Under the pieces are notes generated by a model. The model was not told the origin of the DNA. It saw only the letters and a program-made list of their open reading frames with translations, and did not search any database. Positions 1-9,131 of a DNA stretch of 64,000 bases are shown one piece after another. The stretch comes from an uncultured Parabacteroides sp. (GTDB lineage: Bacteria; Bacteroidota; Bacteroidia; Bacteroidales; Tannerellaceae). The stretch covers positions 1 through 64,000 of the forward strand of contig CALCST010000031.1 in assembly GCA_937894065.1 (NCBI GenBank). The letters are read 5' to 3'. Positions within the stretch are counted from its first letter, which is position 1. Every line of letters starts with the position of its first letter. Made by a program: the position numbers and the translations under genes.

Positions 1-3
1 TAT

Positions 4-137
4 TCAAGTTTCGCAAGCTCAACTTCCAGATAACAAGTTGACAAGAAGACAAGTTGACAAGAATTTTGGATAATAATTCATGAAATTATAAGTGTTCAGA
101 CCTTGTCAACTTGTCTCTGAAGCCTTGTCAACTTTTA
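4..137. repeat. GTTGACAAG-family long hairpin repeat, copy 1
   Basis: Left outer arm CAAGTTTCGCAAGCT, then ACAAGTTGACAAG motifs, a centre nearly identical to the copy at 29449-29591, then CCTTGTCAACTTGTC and CCTTGTCAAC in inverted orientation. The right outer arm is missing. It lies just downstream of the symporter stop codon. Confidence 0.85.
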
Positions 138-144
138 AATTTCT

Positions 145-1545
145 TCACCAACACTCTGCATTCTCCTTCAATTCCGGAATAGATTCCTTTTCAAATACAG
201 GATCTTTTATACCGGAATGCTTCTGCTTCTGATAATCCTGCAAAAGGATAAACGCCTGTTTGCCAAGCATCAAAATGGCTATTAAGTTACATATTGCCAT
301 CAACCCCATGGTTATATCTGCAAGACTCCATGCCAATTTCAAGCTAGCCAAAGCACCAAACATAACCATTGCACAAACTAACAGGCGATAAACAATCAGT
401 ACCCATTGACGTGAAGTTATAAAACGAATATTTGCTTCGCCATAATAATAGTTTCCTATTATAGAACTGAAAGCAAAAAGTATAATTGTAATGGCAACAA
501 AAATCTCACCCCAAGAACCGACTTCATTAGTAAGTGCTCGCTGAGTGAGCTGAATACCATCCACTTCTCCACCCAAAGGAACATTGCTGAACAATATTAT
601 AAATGCTGTACAGGTACAGATAATCAAAGTATCAGAGAAGACTCCTAAAGCCTGAATCAAACCTTGCTTTACCGGATGCGTAACATGTGCTGTTGCTGCA
701 ACATTAGGAGCAGAACCCATACCAGCCTCATTGCTGAACAATCCACGTTTTATTCCTTGCATCAAAGCAGCTCCAACACCACCACCCAAAACTTGTTCCC
801 ATCCGAATGCATGACTTATAATAAGTTCAATTACAGACGGAAGTTTCGTTATATTAAATAATACAATTCCCAATGCCAAAACTATATATCCAAGAGCCAT
901 AACAGGAACAAGAATACTGCTGACCTTTGCAATACGCTGGATTCCTCCAAATATGATTAACAATGTGAGGACTGTAAGAATTACTCCCATAACAGTCGGA
1001 TCAAAACCAAAAGCATAATCCCAGGCTGCACATATGGTATTACTTTGCACAGAATTAAAAGCAAAACCAAAGGTAACGGATATAAGTATGGCAAACAGAA
1101 CTCCCATCCATCTTAGTCCTAATCCGTATTGCATATAATATGCCGGTCCGCCAATGTAAGAATCTTTTCCTCGTCTTTTATACAATTGAGCTAATGTTGA
1201 TTCAACAAAAGCACTTGAAGCTCCCAATAAAGCTATAAGCCACATCCAAAAGACTGCGCCAGGTCCACCAACGGAAAGCGCCGTTGCTACACCAGCAAGA
1301 TTTCCTGTTCCTACTCGGCTAGCTAACGAAACAGCAAAAGCCTGGAAAGATGATATATGATGTTCATGCCCATCTTCTTTCCTTGTTGAATCGCCAAGCA
1401 GACGAATCATCTCTCCTATCATACGGAATTGAACGAAACGAGTGTTCAATGTAAACCACACTGCACAACCTATAAGCATAGCTATAAGGATATAAGACCA
1501 AAGTATGTCGTTGGCAAAAGCAATAATTTCGTTCAACTGTTTCAT
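145..1545 (-). CDS. Sodium:alanine symporter family (AGCS) protein
   Basis: An inner-membrane carrier of 466 aa that should take up alanine or glycine with Na+. The protein is a chain of hydrophobic segments, and the block around residues 75-110 (SRVGTGNLAGVA followed by GGPGAVFWMW) is the AGCS family signature. A second conserved block, GLFSNEAGMGSAPNVAA, lies near residues 270-285. Length is normal for the family. The start is the ATG at 1545; no better upstream start is present. It is monocistronic, flanked on both sides by GTTGACAAG-family hairpin repeats. Family assignment is firm; the substrate is inferred from the family. Confidence 0.93.
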   Translation of the reverse strand: MKQLNEIIAFANDILWSYILIAMLIGCAVWFTLNTRFVQFRMIGEMIRLLGDSTRKEDGHEHHISSFQAFAVSLASRVGTGNLAGVATALSVGGPGAVFWMWLIALLGASSAFVESTLAQLYKRRGKDSYIGGPAYYMQYGLGLRWMGVLFAILISVTFGFAFNSVQSNTICAAWDYAFGFDPTVMGVILTVLTLLIIFGGIQRIAKVSSILVPVMALGYIVLALGIVLFNITKLPSVIELIISHAFGWEQVLGGGVGAALMQGIKRGLFSNEAGMGSAPNVAATAHVTHPVKQGLIQALGVFSDTLIICTCTAFIILFSNVPLGGEVDGIQLTQRALTNEVGSWGEIFVAITIILFAFSSIIGNYYYGEANIRFITSRQWVLIVYRLLVCAMVMFGALASLKLAWSLADITMGLMAICNLIAILMLGKQAFILLQDYQKQKHSGIKDPVFEKESIPELKENAECW

Positions 1546-1563
1546 AATGATAATTTATTTGTT

Positions 1564-1708
1564 CATGTTTCACAGGCTCAATTTTAGAAGTTGACAAGGT
1601 ATCAGAGACAAGTTGACAAGGGAAAAAGATATATCTTATCATTCTGTTTCTTATCAACTCGTTAACTTGTCAACTCGTTAACTAAAAGTCGAGCTTACTA
1701 AACTTTAA
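1564..1708. repeat. GTTGACAAG-family hairpin repeat, degenerate full-length copy
   Basis: Contains AAGTTGACAAGG and ACAAGTTGACAAGG, answered by ATCAACTCGTTAACTTGTCAACTCG. Degenerate outer arms (CATGTTTCACAGGCTCAA on the left, GAGCTTACTAAACTTTAA on the right) match the outer arms of the 29.4 kb copy. Confidence 0.75.
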
Positions 1709-1777
1709 TTATTTACAAAAGTAATGAAAAGGGAACAAGCAGACAAGAGCAGTTAAATTTACAGAAAAATAGCAGAC

Positions 1778-1815
1778 AAAAAAAGGGAACAGGATTAGAA
1801 ATCCCATTCCCCTAA
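1778..1815 (-). terminator. Rho-independent terminator of the PiT gene
   Basis: Read on the minus strand, GGGAATGGGAT pairs imperfectly with ATCCTGTTCCC and is followed by a run of eight T. It begins 23 bases after the phosphate permease stop codon. Confidence 0.7.
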
Positions 1816-1838
1816 ATCCATAAAAATCTATCTATTTA

Positions 1839-4094
1839 TCAACTGTTTCCCTGGAATTTGTTGCTTACTTTAATCAGGTTACAACTGAATGATACTACGT
1901 TAGTAGCTTCCTGCAACATGTTGAGATAAACCATACTAACTTTTGTACTTCCATGCTGACCTTGTATTCTTCGAAGTTCTTCCTTCTTAAGCTGAACAAG
2001 TCTGTTATTCAAACGACCTGATTCTTCAACAAGAGTTGGAAGAATACTGTAGTCATTTTTATCTACCATATCAGCACAACGTCCAAGATAAGCAGTAATT
2101 TCCTGAACCATCTGACGGAAATCAGTCTTCTGAATATCATCAAGTGGATTAAAGTTATTATCGATATGTTCTTTACAAGGTTCAGCCAAACGACGGATAC
2201 TAAATACTATTTCACTTGCAAAGTCATTACTCTGATAGTAATACAGACCTTTTTCAATAGCAATATCGTGATCCAACTGAGTTACACCTAAAGTACCAAC
2301 ACGCTTAACCTGCTTCAAGTGAATTTTTTCTTCTTCGATAGCAGACAATGCTTTACGAAGCTCTTTAAGATTTTCACTCATAAATGCATTTGAAGAGCGT
2401 AGCAAAATATCTGATGAAAAGCGTAAAACAGAATCAATTTCTTCACGGCTATGTTTACGGAACAAGTTTAATGCCTCATAAGGATTCTTAGCTTCACGAA
2501 GCTGAGAAACTGTTGAGTTAACTTCTTCTTTCAATGCTTCTTTTCTTAATTTTTTCTTATACTCCAACTGGCTTCTAATCAAAGAATAAATTGCCAGAGC
2601 AATCATACCAACAATAGCTGGAACACCTCCAACATGAATCAATATTGCTACAATAAAACAGATGGTAAATGCAGCACCTGCAGTAATAAACCAACCACCA
2701 ATTACTGATAACACACCAGTGATACGGAATACGGCACTTTCACGACCCCAAGCACGGTCAGCCAAAGATGTACCCATTGCAACAATAAATGTCACATAAG
2801 TTGTTGACAAAGGCAATTTCAATGAAGTACCAACTGCAATCAAAAGACCTGAAAGAACCACGTTCACTGAAGCACGAACCAAGTCAAAACTAGCTTTATC
2901 CTCAATAATAATCTGGCTACTGTCAAATCTCTTATCTATCCATGCTTTTACCGGAGTAGGAACTATACTTGAAATAACCATTGCTGCATTTGTGAAAGTT
3001 CTCACCAAAACACGAGCAACAGGAGATGTACCAAAGTTTTCGTCACCATCAGACTGGCGAGACAAATCCAAAGATGTTTTAACAACATTGTGAGCTTTCT
3101 TTGAAGTCATCAATGCAACAACCATAATTACACCTGAACCAATCAAGAAATACCAAGGAGTTTTAGCAGGTTCAAGTAAAGACGTCATAAGGAATGTATC
3201 AGGAGTTGTTGTTCCACCTTGTGCCATCAAATCCATATAAGAAGAATATCCAGCCAAAGGAACACCAATAAAGTTCACCAAGTCATTTCCGGCAAATGCC
3301 ATCGCCAAAGCAAATGTACCCATAAGAATAATAACCTTAAATACATTTACCTTTAACATATGTAGGATCTGCATCAGGATTGTGAAACCAACCATACAGC
3401 CCAAAACAATCATATCTGTGTTTGCTCTAACAAACTTAACAAATTCTGTTCCTTCAAGGTTACTTCCTTTCAAACCTTTGATAAGCATGAAGTATACTAT
3501 AGATGTAGCGGCCAAACCACCAAAAATACCTATAAAATATTTAGCTGTTCTTCTATAATTGAATGAGAAAATAACACGTGAAATATATTGCACAAGCACA
3601 CCAAAGAAAAATGCTATAGCAACGGAAAGGAATATACCCAAAATCACTGTCAAAGCTTTGTCCGTGTTCATCAAATCAACCCAAGACAAATCAGGGTCAC
3701 TAACAGTTTTAATCAATGCATAAGCAACTGTACCACCAAGCAACTCAAATACCATTGAAACAGTTGTTGATGTCGGCATACCTAGAGAGTTGAAAATATC
3801 CAACAAAACCACATCAGTAAGCATCACAGCCACGAGAATACACATAATCTCGGAGAAGTAAAAATACTGTGGTTGATAAATACCGTGACGAGCAATATCC
3901 ATCATACCATTTGATAATGATGCTCCGGCAAAAACACCGATTGCTGCAATCACCATAATCACTTTAAATGATGCAGCCTTTGAACCAATAGCTGAGTTCA
4001 GGAAATTCACCGCATCGTTGCTGACTCCGACTACCAAGTCGAAAACAGCCAGAACAAATAAGAATAATACTAAAATCAGATAAAATGTTTCCAT
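1839..4094 (-). CDS. PiT-family inorganic phosphate permease with C-terminal PhoU-like domain
   Basis: A 751-aa inner-membrane low-affinity phosphate transporter. The duplicated PiT signature is visible: GVSNDAVNF near residue 23 with GMPTSTT near residue 105, and FAGNDLVNF near residue 267 with KLPLSTTYVTF near residue 425. From about residue 540 the chain leaves the membrane and becomes a charged helical region (about 200 aa) resembling PhoU, a partner of phosphate transporters. This makes it longer than a bare PiT protein; such fusions are known in Bacteroidota. The start ATG at 4094 opens directly into the first membrane segment. It is a single gene with its own terminator. Substrate (phosphate) is from family knowledge. 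Confidence 0.93.
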   Translation of the reverse strand: METFYLILVLFLFVLAVFDLVVGVSNDAVNFLNSAIGSKAASFKVIMVIAAIGVFAGASLSNGMMDIARHGIYQPQYFYFSEIMCILVAVMLTDVVLLDIFNSLGMPTSTTVSMVFELLGGTVAYALIKTVSDPDLSWVDLMNTDKALTVILGIFLSVAIAFFFGVLVQYISRVIFSFNYRRTAKYFIGIFGGLAATSIVYFMLIKGLKGSNLEGTEFVKFVRANTDMIVLGCMVGFTILMQILHMLKVNVFKVIILMGTFALAMAFAGNDLVNFIGVPLAGYSSYMDLMAQGGTTTPDTFLMTSLLEPAKTPWYFLIGSGVIMVVALMTSKKAHNVVKTSLDLSRQSDGDENFGTSPVARVLVRTFTNAAMVISSIVPTPVKAWIDKRFDSSQIIIEDKASFDLVRASVNVVLSGLLIAVGTSLKLPLSTTYVTFIVAMGTSLADRAWGRESAVFRITGVLSVIGGWFITAGAAFTICFIVAILIHVGGVPAIVGMIALAIYSLIRSQLEYKKKLRKEALKEEVNSTVSQLREAKNPYEALNLFRKHSREEIDSVLRFSSDILLRSSNAFMSENLKELRKALSAIEEEKIHLKQVKRVGTLGVTQLDHDIAIEKGLYYYQSNDFASEIVFSIRRLAEPCKEHIDNNFNPLDDIQKTDFRQMVQEITAYLGRCADMVDKNDYSILPTLVEESGRLNNRLVQLKKEELRRIQGQHGSTKVSMVYLNMLQEATNVVSFSCNLIKVSNKFQGNS

Positions 4095-4197
4095 AAGTTA
4101 TTGGAGTATATGTTTCCGGGATGCAAAGGAAACTAACTCACATTATATAAACATTTCATAAATATTACAATTGTGTTACAAAAAACCGTTATCACAC

Positions 4198-4247
4198 AAA
4201 AAAAGACTGAGCCAAAAGCTAAGTGCCAACTTTCGGTCAGTCTTTTA
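4198..4247 (-). terminator. Terminator of the alpha-galactosidase gene
   Basis: AAAGACTGA on one side pairs with TCAGTCTTT on the other, extended by a GCC/GGT and AAAG/CTTT stem. On the minus strand it ends in a run of T, as expected downstream of the GH36 stop codon at 4363. Confidence 0.8.
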
Positions 4248-4273
4248 TATTCAGAATTAGTCAGTATCGGTAT

Positions 4274-4357
4274 AACTTTCACAAGTTTTTCAGAAACAAG
4301 TTGACTAGAATTTAAATTACCCCTCCTTGTCAACTTGTATCTGAAACCTTGTCAACT
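4274..4357. repeat. GTTGACAAG-family hairpin repeat
   Basis: AACTTTCACAAG and ACAAGTTGAC on the left; CCTTGTCAACTTGTATCTGA and CCTTGTCAAC on the right, in inverted orientation, directly before the GH36 stop codon. Confidence 0.8.
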
Positions 4358-4362
4358 ATTCT

Positions 4363-6561
4363 TTACTGTGCTGTAAGTTCAAAAATACGGCTGTTCATAG
4401 AAGCCGGAGTAAATGCATACAAACCGACTTTCATAAGATAATCACCTGAGAAAACTTTACCGTTTTGTGCAAAACGTGATTTTGTTCCTGGCATAAGATT
4501 TATTTCTTCAATCTTATATTTCTTGTCAGGATCCAAACCCTGGAATTTCACGTTAAATGTTTTTTCTGCAAATCTTGGGTGAATATCATATGCATAAACT
4601 ACAGCCTTGTCTTTAGATTTATCTACATGCATAACTGCCATATGGTTTGCATCATAAGGAGAAACCAAACGATAGAAATCTCCATCAAGGATTACTTTCT
4701 TCAGGCGGTTATAATTTGCCACTGCGTTCTGGCAATATGTAAGCTCGTCATTACTCAATTCCTTCAATCCTATATCGAAACCAAGCTTACACATCATAGC
4801 TACATCAACACGGAATTTAATACTTGCTTTTTTATTCCAGCTAGTAACGTGTGCACACATAGCCTTTGTCGGGAAGAACTGTGAAAATCCCCACTGTATA
4901 TACAATCTTTCAACAGGATCAGTATTATCACTACACCAGAATTCAGTAAAATATTTCAATGCCTCATAGTCACATCTTGCACCACCGCCGGAGCAAAGCA
5001 TCATAGGAACATTTGGATATTTCTCCTTCACTCTTTTGAAAACATTATAAACACCACGAACATGGTTTATATACAGATGATTCTGCTGTTCCTTCAAATA
5101 ATAAGAATAGATATTAGTAATAGGACTATTGCAATCCCACTTGAAATAAGCTATTTCAGGATTTTCAGTCATGAGTTTATCTACAACGCCAAATACATAA
5201 TCCTGAACTTCCGGATTGCTTAAATCCAAAACAAGCTGATTACGGTAATAATATGTTTCTCTGTTTGGCAAATGTATTGCCCATTCAGGATGTTTCTCAA
5301 ACAATTCACTACGCGGATTAACCATTTCCGGCTCAATCCAGATACCGAATTTCACACCTGCTTCTTTGGCTGCTTTTACAAGTCCCGGCACTCCATTAGG
5401 AAGTTTTGCCTTCATAGCATCCCAGTCACCAAGTCCGGCATGGTCGTCGTTACGCGGATGTTTGTTTCCAAACCAACCATCATCCAAAAGGAACATATCC
5501 ACACCAAGATGTTTTGCTTCTTTCATCAAATCACCCAAAATCTTTTCATCAAAGTTGAATGATGTATTTTCCCAGTTGTTTAGCAAAGTCAAACGGTCAC
5601 CTTTACCGTCTTTCAACTGATAATTGCGAGCCCATTCATGGAAGTTACGGCTTGCCTTGCCTTTTCCTTCACTACTTCTGGTGAATATAAATTCAGGAGT
5701 AACAAACACTTCTCCAGGTTTAAGCTCATACCATGATGCATATGGGTTAATACCTGAAATGACACGAAGATTTTTCTGATTGTCAACTTCAAATGTAAAA
5801 CGGTAGTTTCCTGTCCAACCGATTGTACCCAAAACTACTTCTCCTTCATCTTCACGAGCAGGCTCACCAAAGCCCAGTTCAAAGAAAGGATAAGCATGCA
5901 TAGCAGCTCTTGAACCCAGCTTTGTGTCAACTATTTTCTTTCCATACTGCAATTGCTGATGGCTCATCTGCATTTCCTGAGCCCAGTCTCCGCTAAATTC
6001 TGTCAGATAATAACTAGGACGTTCGAAATATATCACAGAAGAAGCATATCTGGTAAGTGTTACAGGTTTTTTCTCATTATGGGAAATTTCTGTCCAAAAT
6101 TTGATTATGTTCTCCTTTGCATAAGCAATATAATGGAGCTTCACCTGCAAAGGATAAGCATCATCCTTAAGAATTACAGTTGTTTGAGTGGCGTTGCCGT
6201 CAATACTCTTTGTTTCACTTGAAACATATTTCAGCAACGTACTCATATTTCCATCCGCATGAGTAACAGCCAAAGCCGGTTCAAAATAGTCTTCCATTCC
6301 GGAAGTCATATATGCTTCCCAGCCTCTTGTACCTGCGCTTCCATCTGAGCCTCCACGAGAATACAATGGAAGATTCTCAAAATCACTTTCATGTGCCAGC
6401 TTTTCACCAAGATAAATCTGATACAAACGTCCGCTTGGAGACGTTGAAAGAATCAAGTCTGTTTCCTGTGTACCAATACGAATATACTTACGGACTGAAT
6501 CTGCCGCATAAGCTGATAGGGAAACAAAAGCTATCAGAAGAATAGAGAGTAGTCGTTTCAT
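4363..6561 (-). CDS. Alpha-galactosidase, glycoside hydrolase family 36 (melibiase type)
   Basis: A 732-aa exported enzyme releasing terminal alpha-galactose from oligosaccharides such as raffinose or galactomannan side chains. The start at 6561 gives a clean signal peptide (MKRLLSILLIAFVSLSAYA); a longer frame to 6591 would run through the promoter -7 box and is rejected. GH36 features: N-terminal beta-sandwich (about residues 30-310), then a barrel with LLDDGWFG, GIWIEPEMVNP, the nucleophile block YFKWDCN and the acid/base block FWCSDNTDP, and a small C-terminal beta domain. No SusCD pair is adjacent. It is monocistronic with its own promoter and terminator. Enzyme class is firm; the natural substrate is inferred. 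Confidence 0.92.
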   Translation of the reverse strand: MKRLLSILLIAFVSLSAYAADSVRKYIRIGTQETDLILSTSPSGRLYQIYLGEKLAHESDFENLPLYSRGGSDGSAGTRGWEAYMTSGMEDYFEPALAVTHADGNMSTLLKYVSSETKSIDGNATQTTVILKDDAYPLQVKLHYIAYAKENIIKFWTEISHNEKKPVTLTRYASSVIYFERPSYYLTEFSGDWAQEMQMSHQQLQYGKKIVDTKLGSRAAMHAYPFFELGFGEPAREDEGEVVLGTIGWTGNYRFTFEVDNQKNLRVISGINPYASWYELKPGEVFVTPEFIFTRSSEGKGKASRNFHEWARNYQLKDGKGDRLTLLNNWENTSFNFDEKILGDLMKEAKHLGVDMFLLDDGWFGNKHPRNDDHAGLGDWDAMKAKLPNGVPGLVKAAKEAGVKFGIWIEPEMVNPRSELFEKHPEWAIHLPNRETYYYRNQLVLDLSNPEVQDYVFGVVDKLMTENPEIAYFKWDCNSPITNIYSYYLKEQQNHLYINHVRGVYNVFKRVKEKYPNVPMMLCSGGGARCDYEALKYFTEFWCSDNTDPVERLYIQWGFSQFFPTKAMCAHVTSWNKKASIKFRVDVAMMCKLGFDIGLKELSNDELTYCQNAVANYNRLKKVILDGDFYRLVSPYDANHMAVMHVDKSKDKAVVYAYDIHPRFAEKTFNVKFQGLDPDKKYKIEEINLMPGTKSRFAQNGKVFSGDYLMKVGLYAFTPASMNSRIFELTAQ

Positions 6562-6588
6562 GGTTAACAATTTATTAATATTTATGCA

Positions 6589-6596
6589 CAAATATA
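6589..6596 (-). promoter_or_regulatory. Bacteroidota -7 box of the alpha-galactosidase gene
   Basis: TATATTTG on the minus strand matches TAnnTTTG and lies 28 bases upstream of the chosen ATG. It supports the start at 6561. No TTTG -33 element is seen at the right distance. Confidence 0.6.
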
Positions 6597-6739
6597 AAGA
6601 TATTGATTCAAGTTACCTAATAAAAAATGCAAATTAACTTACGAATCTGCCTTTGGATATCAAAAACTAAAATTTCTACAAAAGATGCCGATGTTCATCT
6701 GAAATCATCAGCACCTTTCTCTCATAATATTTACTCTTA

Positions 6740-7249
6740 TCACTGAGCCTTTTCTGCCTTAAGTATCTCAGCAACATACATGATATGAAGATTTCCTTTC
6801 TTATCGTTATACCACATATCATGCAAGCCTTTATCAAGGAATGCTTCTTTGCTAAGAGTTTCTCTATATAAGATTTTACATTCAAGACTCAGACGTGATT
6901 CCTCAAAACAAGGAATACCACTTTCTCCAAAGCAAGGAGTAAGACCAGTTTCGGCAACTTTATCAGTGTCACGTCCCGACTTAGAGCCGCAAATCTTATG
7001 CACTTCCTTATTATCGCCCATGAATGAAATGGAGAAAGTTCCTTCCTGGTCCATAAATTCACGAGTGTATCTTTCAGGACGGATAAACACAAATACTACA
7101 GGCTTTCCCCACATTATTCCTGTTCCACCCCAACTGGCAGTCATCATGTTGAATTTATCCTTGTTTCCTGCTGCCACCAGCATCCATTCTTCACCTATTG
7201 CCTTGAAGAAATTGTCGTTTAATTCTTTAGGATTGATTTCTGTTTTCAT
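6740..7249 (-). CDS. Flavin reductase-like (FMN-binding split barrel) protein
   Basis: A 169-aa cytoplasmic protein of the flavin reductase-like family, which binds FMN in a split beta-barrel. Visible features are the N-terminal strand with KFNMMTASWGGTGIMWGKPVVFVFIRPERYT and a FSISFMGDNKEVHKICGSKSGRD segment typical of the family, where substrate flavin or an iron-sulfur partner docks. The C-terminal part (GNLHIMYVAEILKAE) closes the barrel. It is divergent from the U32 gene. The family also includes flavoredoxins and uncharacterised proteins, so the reaction in this organism is open. Confidence 0.85.
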   Translation of the reverse strand: MKTEINPKELNDNFFKAIGEEWMLVAAGNKDKFNMMTASWGGTGIMWGKPVVFVFIRPERYTREFMDQEGTFSISFMGDNKEVHKICGSKSGRDTDKVAETGLTPCFGESGIPCFEESRLSLECKILYRETLSKEAFLDKGLHDMWYNDKKGNLHIMYVAEILKAEKAQ

Positions 7250-7288
7250 TGTTGTCCAAATTTCTGCTAAAAATAAAGCTCAATAAGA

Positions 7289-7327
7289 CAAAGATACAAA
7301 GAAATATCTATTTTTTTCATAGCTTTG
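7289..7327. promoter_or_regulatory. Divergent promoters between flavin-reductase-like and U32 genes
   Basis: On the minus strand TATCTTTG (7289-7296) serves the flavin-reductase-like gene. On the plus strand TAGCTTTG (7320-7327) serves the U32 gene. Both fit TAnnTTTG. The plus-strand box shows that translation of the U32 gene must start after about 7333. Confidence 0.6.
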
Positions 7328-7353
7328 CAACATTGAAACAAAAACTTACAGCA

Positions 7354-8613
7354 TTGAAAGAGAAAGACTTTGAAATAATGTCGCCTGTAGGCTCATACGA
7401 GTCTCTTATGGCAGCAATACAAGGAGGAGCGGATTCTATCTACTTCGGTATTGAAGGACTGAATATGCGCTCAAGGTCATCAAACAATTTCACTACAGAT
7501 GATTTGCGCAAGATTGTGGCTATCTGCCAGGAACATGGAATAAAAAGCTATCTTACAGTTAACACTGTTATATATGGAGAAGACTTGGCTTTGATGCGCG
7601 AAATTATCGACGCAGCTAAAGAAGCCGGAGTTTCGGCTATCATCGCTGCCGATGTTGCAGCTATGAGCTATGCGAACGAAATCGGCCAGGAAGTTCACCT
7701 TTCCACTCAGCTGAATATTTCCAACGTCGAAGCATTGAAATTCTATGCACGATTTGCCGACGTTGTAGTTCTTGCACGTGAGCTTAATCTGAAACAGGTT
7801 CATGAAATATATCAGCAAATCATTGAACAGCAGATAAAAGGTCCGAAAGGCGAGCTTATCCGTATCGAAATGTTCGCTCACGGAGCTTTGTGCATGGCTG
7901 TTTCCGGTAAATGCTATTTGAGCCTGCACGAGATGAATGCTTCTGCAAACCGTGGTGCTTGCATGCAGATTTGCCGCAGAGCTTACACCGTAAAAGACAA
8001 GGACAGCCAAATCGAGCTTGATGTTGAAAACCAATACATCATGTCGCCAAAAGATTTGAAGACAATCCATTTCATGAATAAGATGATGGATGCCGGTGTA
8101 AGAGTGTTCAAGCTTGAGGGACGTGCACGCGGTCCTGAATATGTCCGCATAGTTACAGAATGCTACAAAGAAGCTGTAAAAGCATATTGCAACGGTGATT
8201 TCACCGAAGAGCGCGTAAAAGATTGGGACGAACGCCTTCGCAAAGTGTTCAACCGTGGTTTCTGGGACGGATATTATCTGGGGCAGAGACTTGGAGAATG
8301 GAGCAGCAAATACGGCTCAGGTGCAACCAGAAAGAAAGTTTATCTTGCCAAAGGCATAAAGTATTTCGACAAAATCGGTGTTGCTGAATTTGAAATGGAA
8401 TGCGGCTCACTCAAAGTTGGCGATGAAATCCTGATTACCGGCCCGACAACTGGTGCAGTTATGCAGAAAATCGAAGAAATAAGAGTAGATTTGAAACCGG
8501 TTGAAGAAACTGTAAAAGGTGAAAGATTCTCATTCAAAGTCAATGATAAAATAAGACCTTCGGACCGCTTATACAAAATGGAAATTGTTGAACCTAAAAA
8601 AGAATTAATCTGA
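7354..8613 (+). CDS. Peptidase U32 family protein (RNA-hydroxylation type)
   Basis: About 419 aa. The U32 family is named after collagenase-like proteases, but its characterised enterobacterial members hydroxylate tRNA or 23S rRNA using prephenate-derived chemistry and an iron-sulfur cluster. The conserved segment EIMSPVGSYESLMAAIQ begins the barrel, and the cysteine-bearing region MFAHGALCMAVSGKCYLS ... GACMQICRRAY (about residues 175-215) fits the family. The frame stays open back to 7249, but that overlaps the promoter. In-frame TTG at 7354 keeps the conserved DFEIM strand; the first ATG (7378) would cut it, so 7354 is chosen with reservation. The stop overlaps the next ATG by one base, so the thioesterase is translationally coupled. 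Confidence 0.85.
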   Translation: MKEKDFEIMSPVGSYESLMAAIQGGADSIYFGIEGLNMRSRSSNNFTTDDLRKIVAICQEHGIKSYLTVNTVIYGEDLALMREIIDAAKEAGVSAIIAADVAAMSYANEIGQEVHLSTQLNISNVEALKFYARFADVVVLARELNLKQVHEIYQQIIEQQIKGPKGELIRIEMFAHGALCMAVSGKCYLSLHEMNASANRGACMQICRRAYTVKDKDSQIELDVENQYIMSPKDLKTIHFMNKMMDAGVRVFKLEGRARGPEYVRIVTECYKEAVKAYCNGDFTEERVKDWDERLRKVFNRGFWDGYYLGQRLGEWSSKYGSGATRKKVYLAKGIKYFDKIGVAEFEMECGSLKVGDEILITGPTTGAVMQKIEEIRVDLKPVEETVKGERFSFKVNDKIRPSDRLYKMEIVEPKKELI

Positions 8614-9020
8614 TGAAAGAATATCTTTTCAAGCTGTCAGACAAAGTGCGCGACTACGAATGCGACCTTCAGGGTGTTGTCAACAACTCGAATTATCAGC
8701 ACTATATGGAGCATACACGCCACGAATTTCTGGAATCTGTTGGCGAAAACTTCGGTTCAATGCACGAACGTGGACTGGACGGATTCGTTTCAAGCGTAAG
8801 CATCCAGTTCAAACATTCGCTACGCAGCGGCGACCGTTATATTTCATGCCTCAACGCATATAAAAAAGGTGTGAAACTGGTTTTCGAACAGGACATCTAT
8901 CGTGAAAGCGATGGCGTTATTGCAGCAAAAGGTATTGTTGAATCAGTGCTTGTTCAGAATGGGAAATTAACAAGAGGAGAATATTTTGACGAACTGTTGG
9001 CTAAATTCCACAAGAAATAG
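8613..9020 (+). CDS. Acyl-CoA thioesterase, YbgC/4HBT hotdog family
   Basis: A 135-aa cytoplasmic hotdog-fold protein hydrolysing acyl-CoA or acyl-ACP thioesters. The active-site block VRDYECDLQGVVNNSNYQHY at residues 12-31 carries the catalytic-region Asp of the 4-hydroxybenzoyl-CoA thioesterase family, in a family variant context (CDLQGVVNN). VSIQFKHSLRSGD is the second family block. It starts on the ATG formed by the stop of the U32 gene (TGATG), so both are one operon. Its physiological acyl chain is not visible from sequence. Confidence 0.88.
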   Translation: MKEYLFKLSDKVRDYECDLQGVVNNSNYQHYMEHTRHEFLESVGENFGSMHERGLDGFVSSVSIQFKHSLRSGDRYISCLNAYKKGVKLVFEQDIYRESDGVIAAKGIVESVLVQNGKLTRGEYFDELLAKFHKK

Positions 9021-9024
9021 TTTA

Positions 9025-9100
9025 GGTGACAAGTTGACAAGGTAACGAGTTGACAAGACTTTTAACTTGTTCCCTTGTCAACTTGTCAACTCGTCAACTC
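9025..9100. repeat. GTTGACAAG-family hairpin repeat
   Basis: GTGACAAGTTGACAAGG and ACGAGTTGACAAG are followed by CCTTGTCAACTTGTCAACTC, all within the 111-base gap between the thioesterase and dprA. Confidence 0.85.
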
Positions 9101-9131
9101 ACATCTATAATCAACCTTAAAACAAAACAAA

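Noticed and set aside
6312..6545. Open frames on the opposite strand inside large genes (for example inside GH36, GH3, dusB, SusC-like and M16 genes)
   Set aside because: They mirror real genes in other frames, lack family motifs and start signals, and follow from the codon use of the real gene.
7249..7353. N-terminal extension of the U32 protein from ATG 7249
   Set aside because: It would include the promoter -7 box at 7320-7327, overlap the divergent gene start and add residues not seen in the family.
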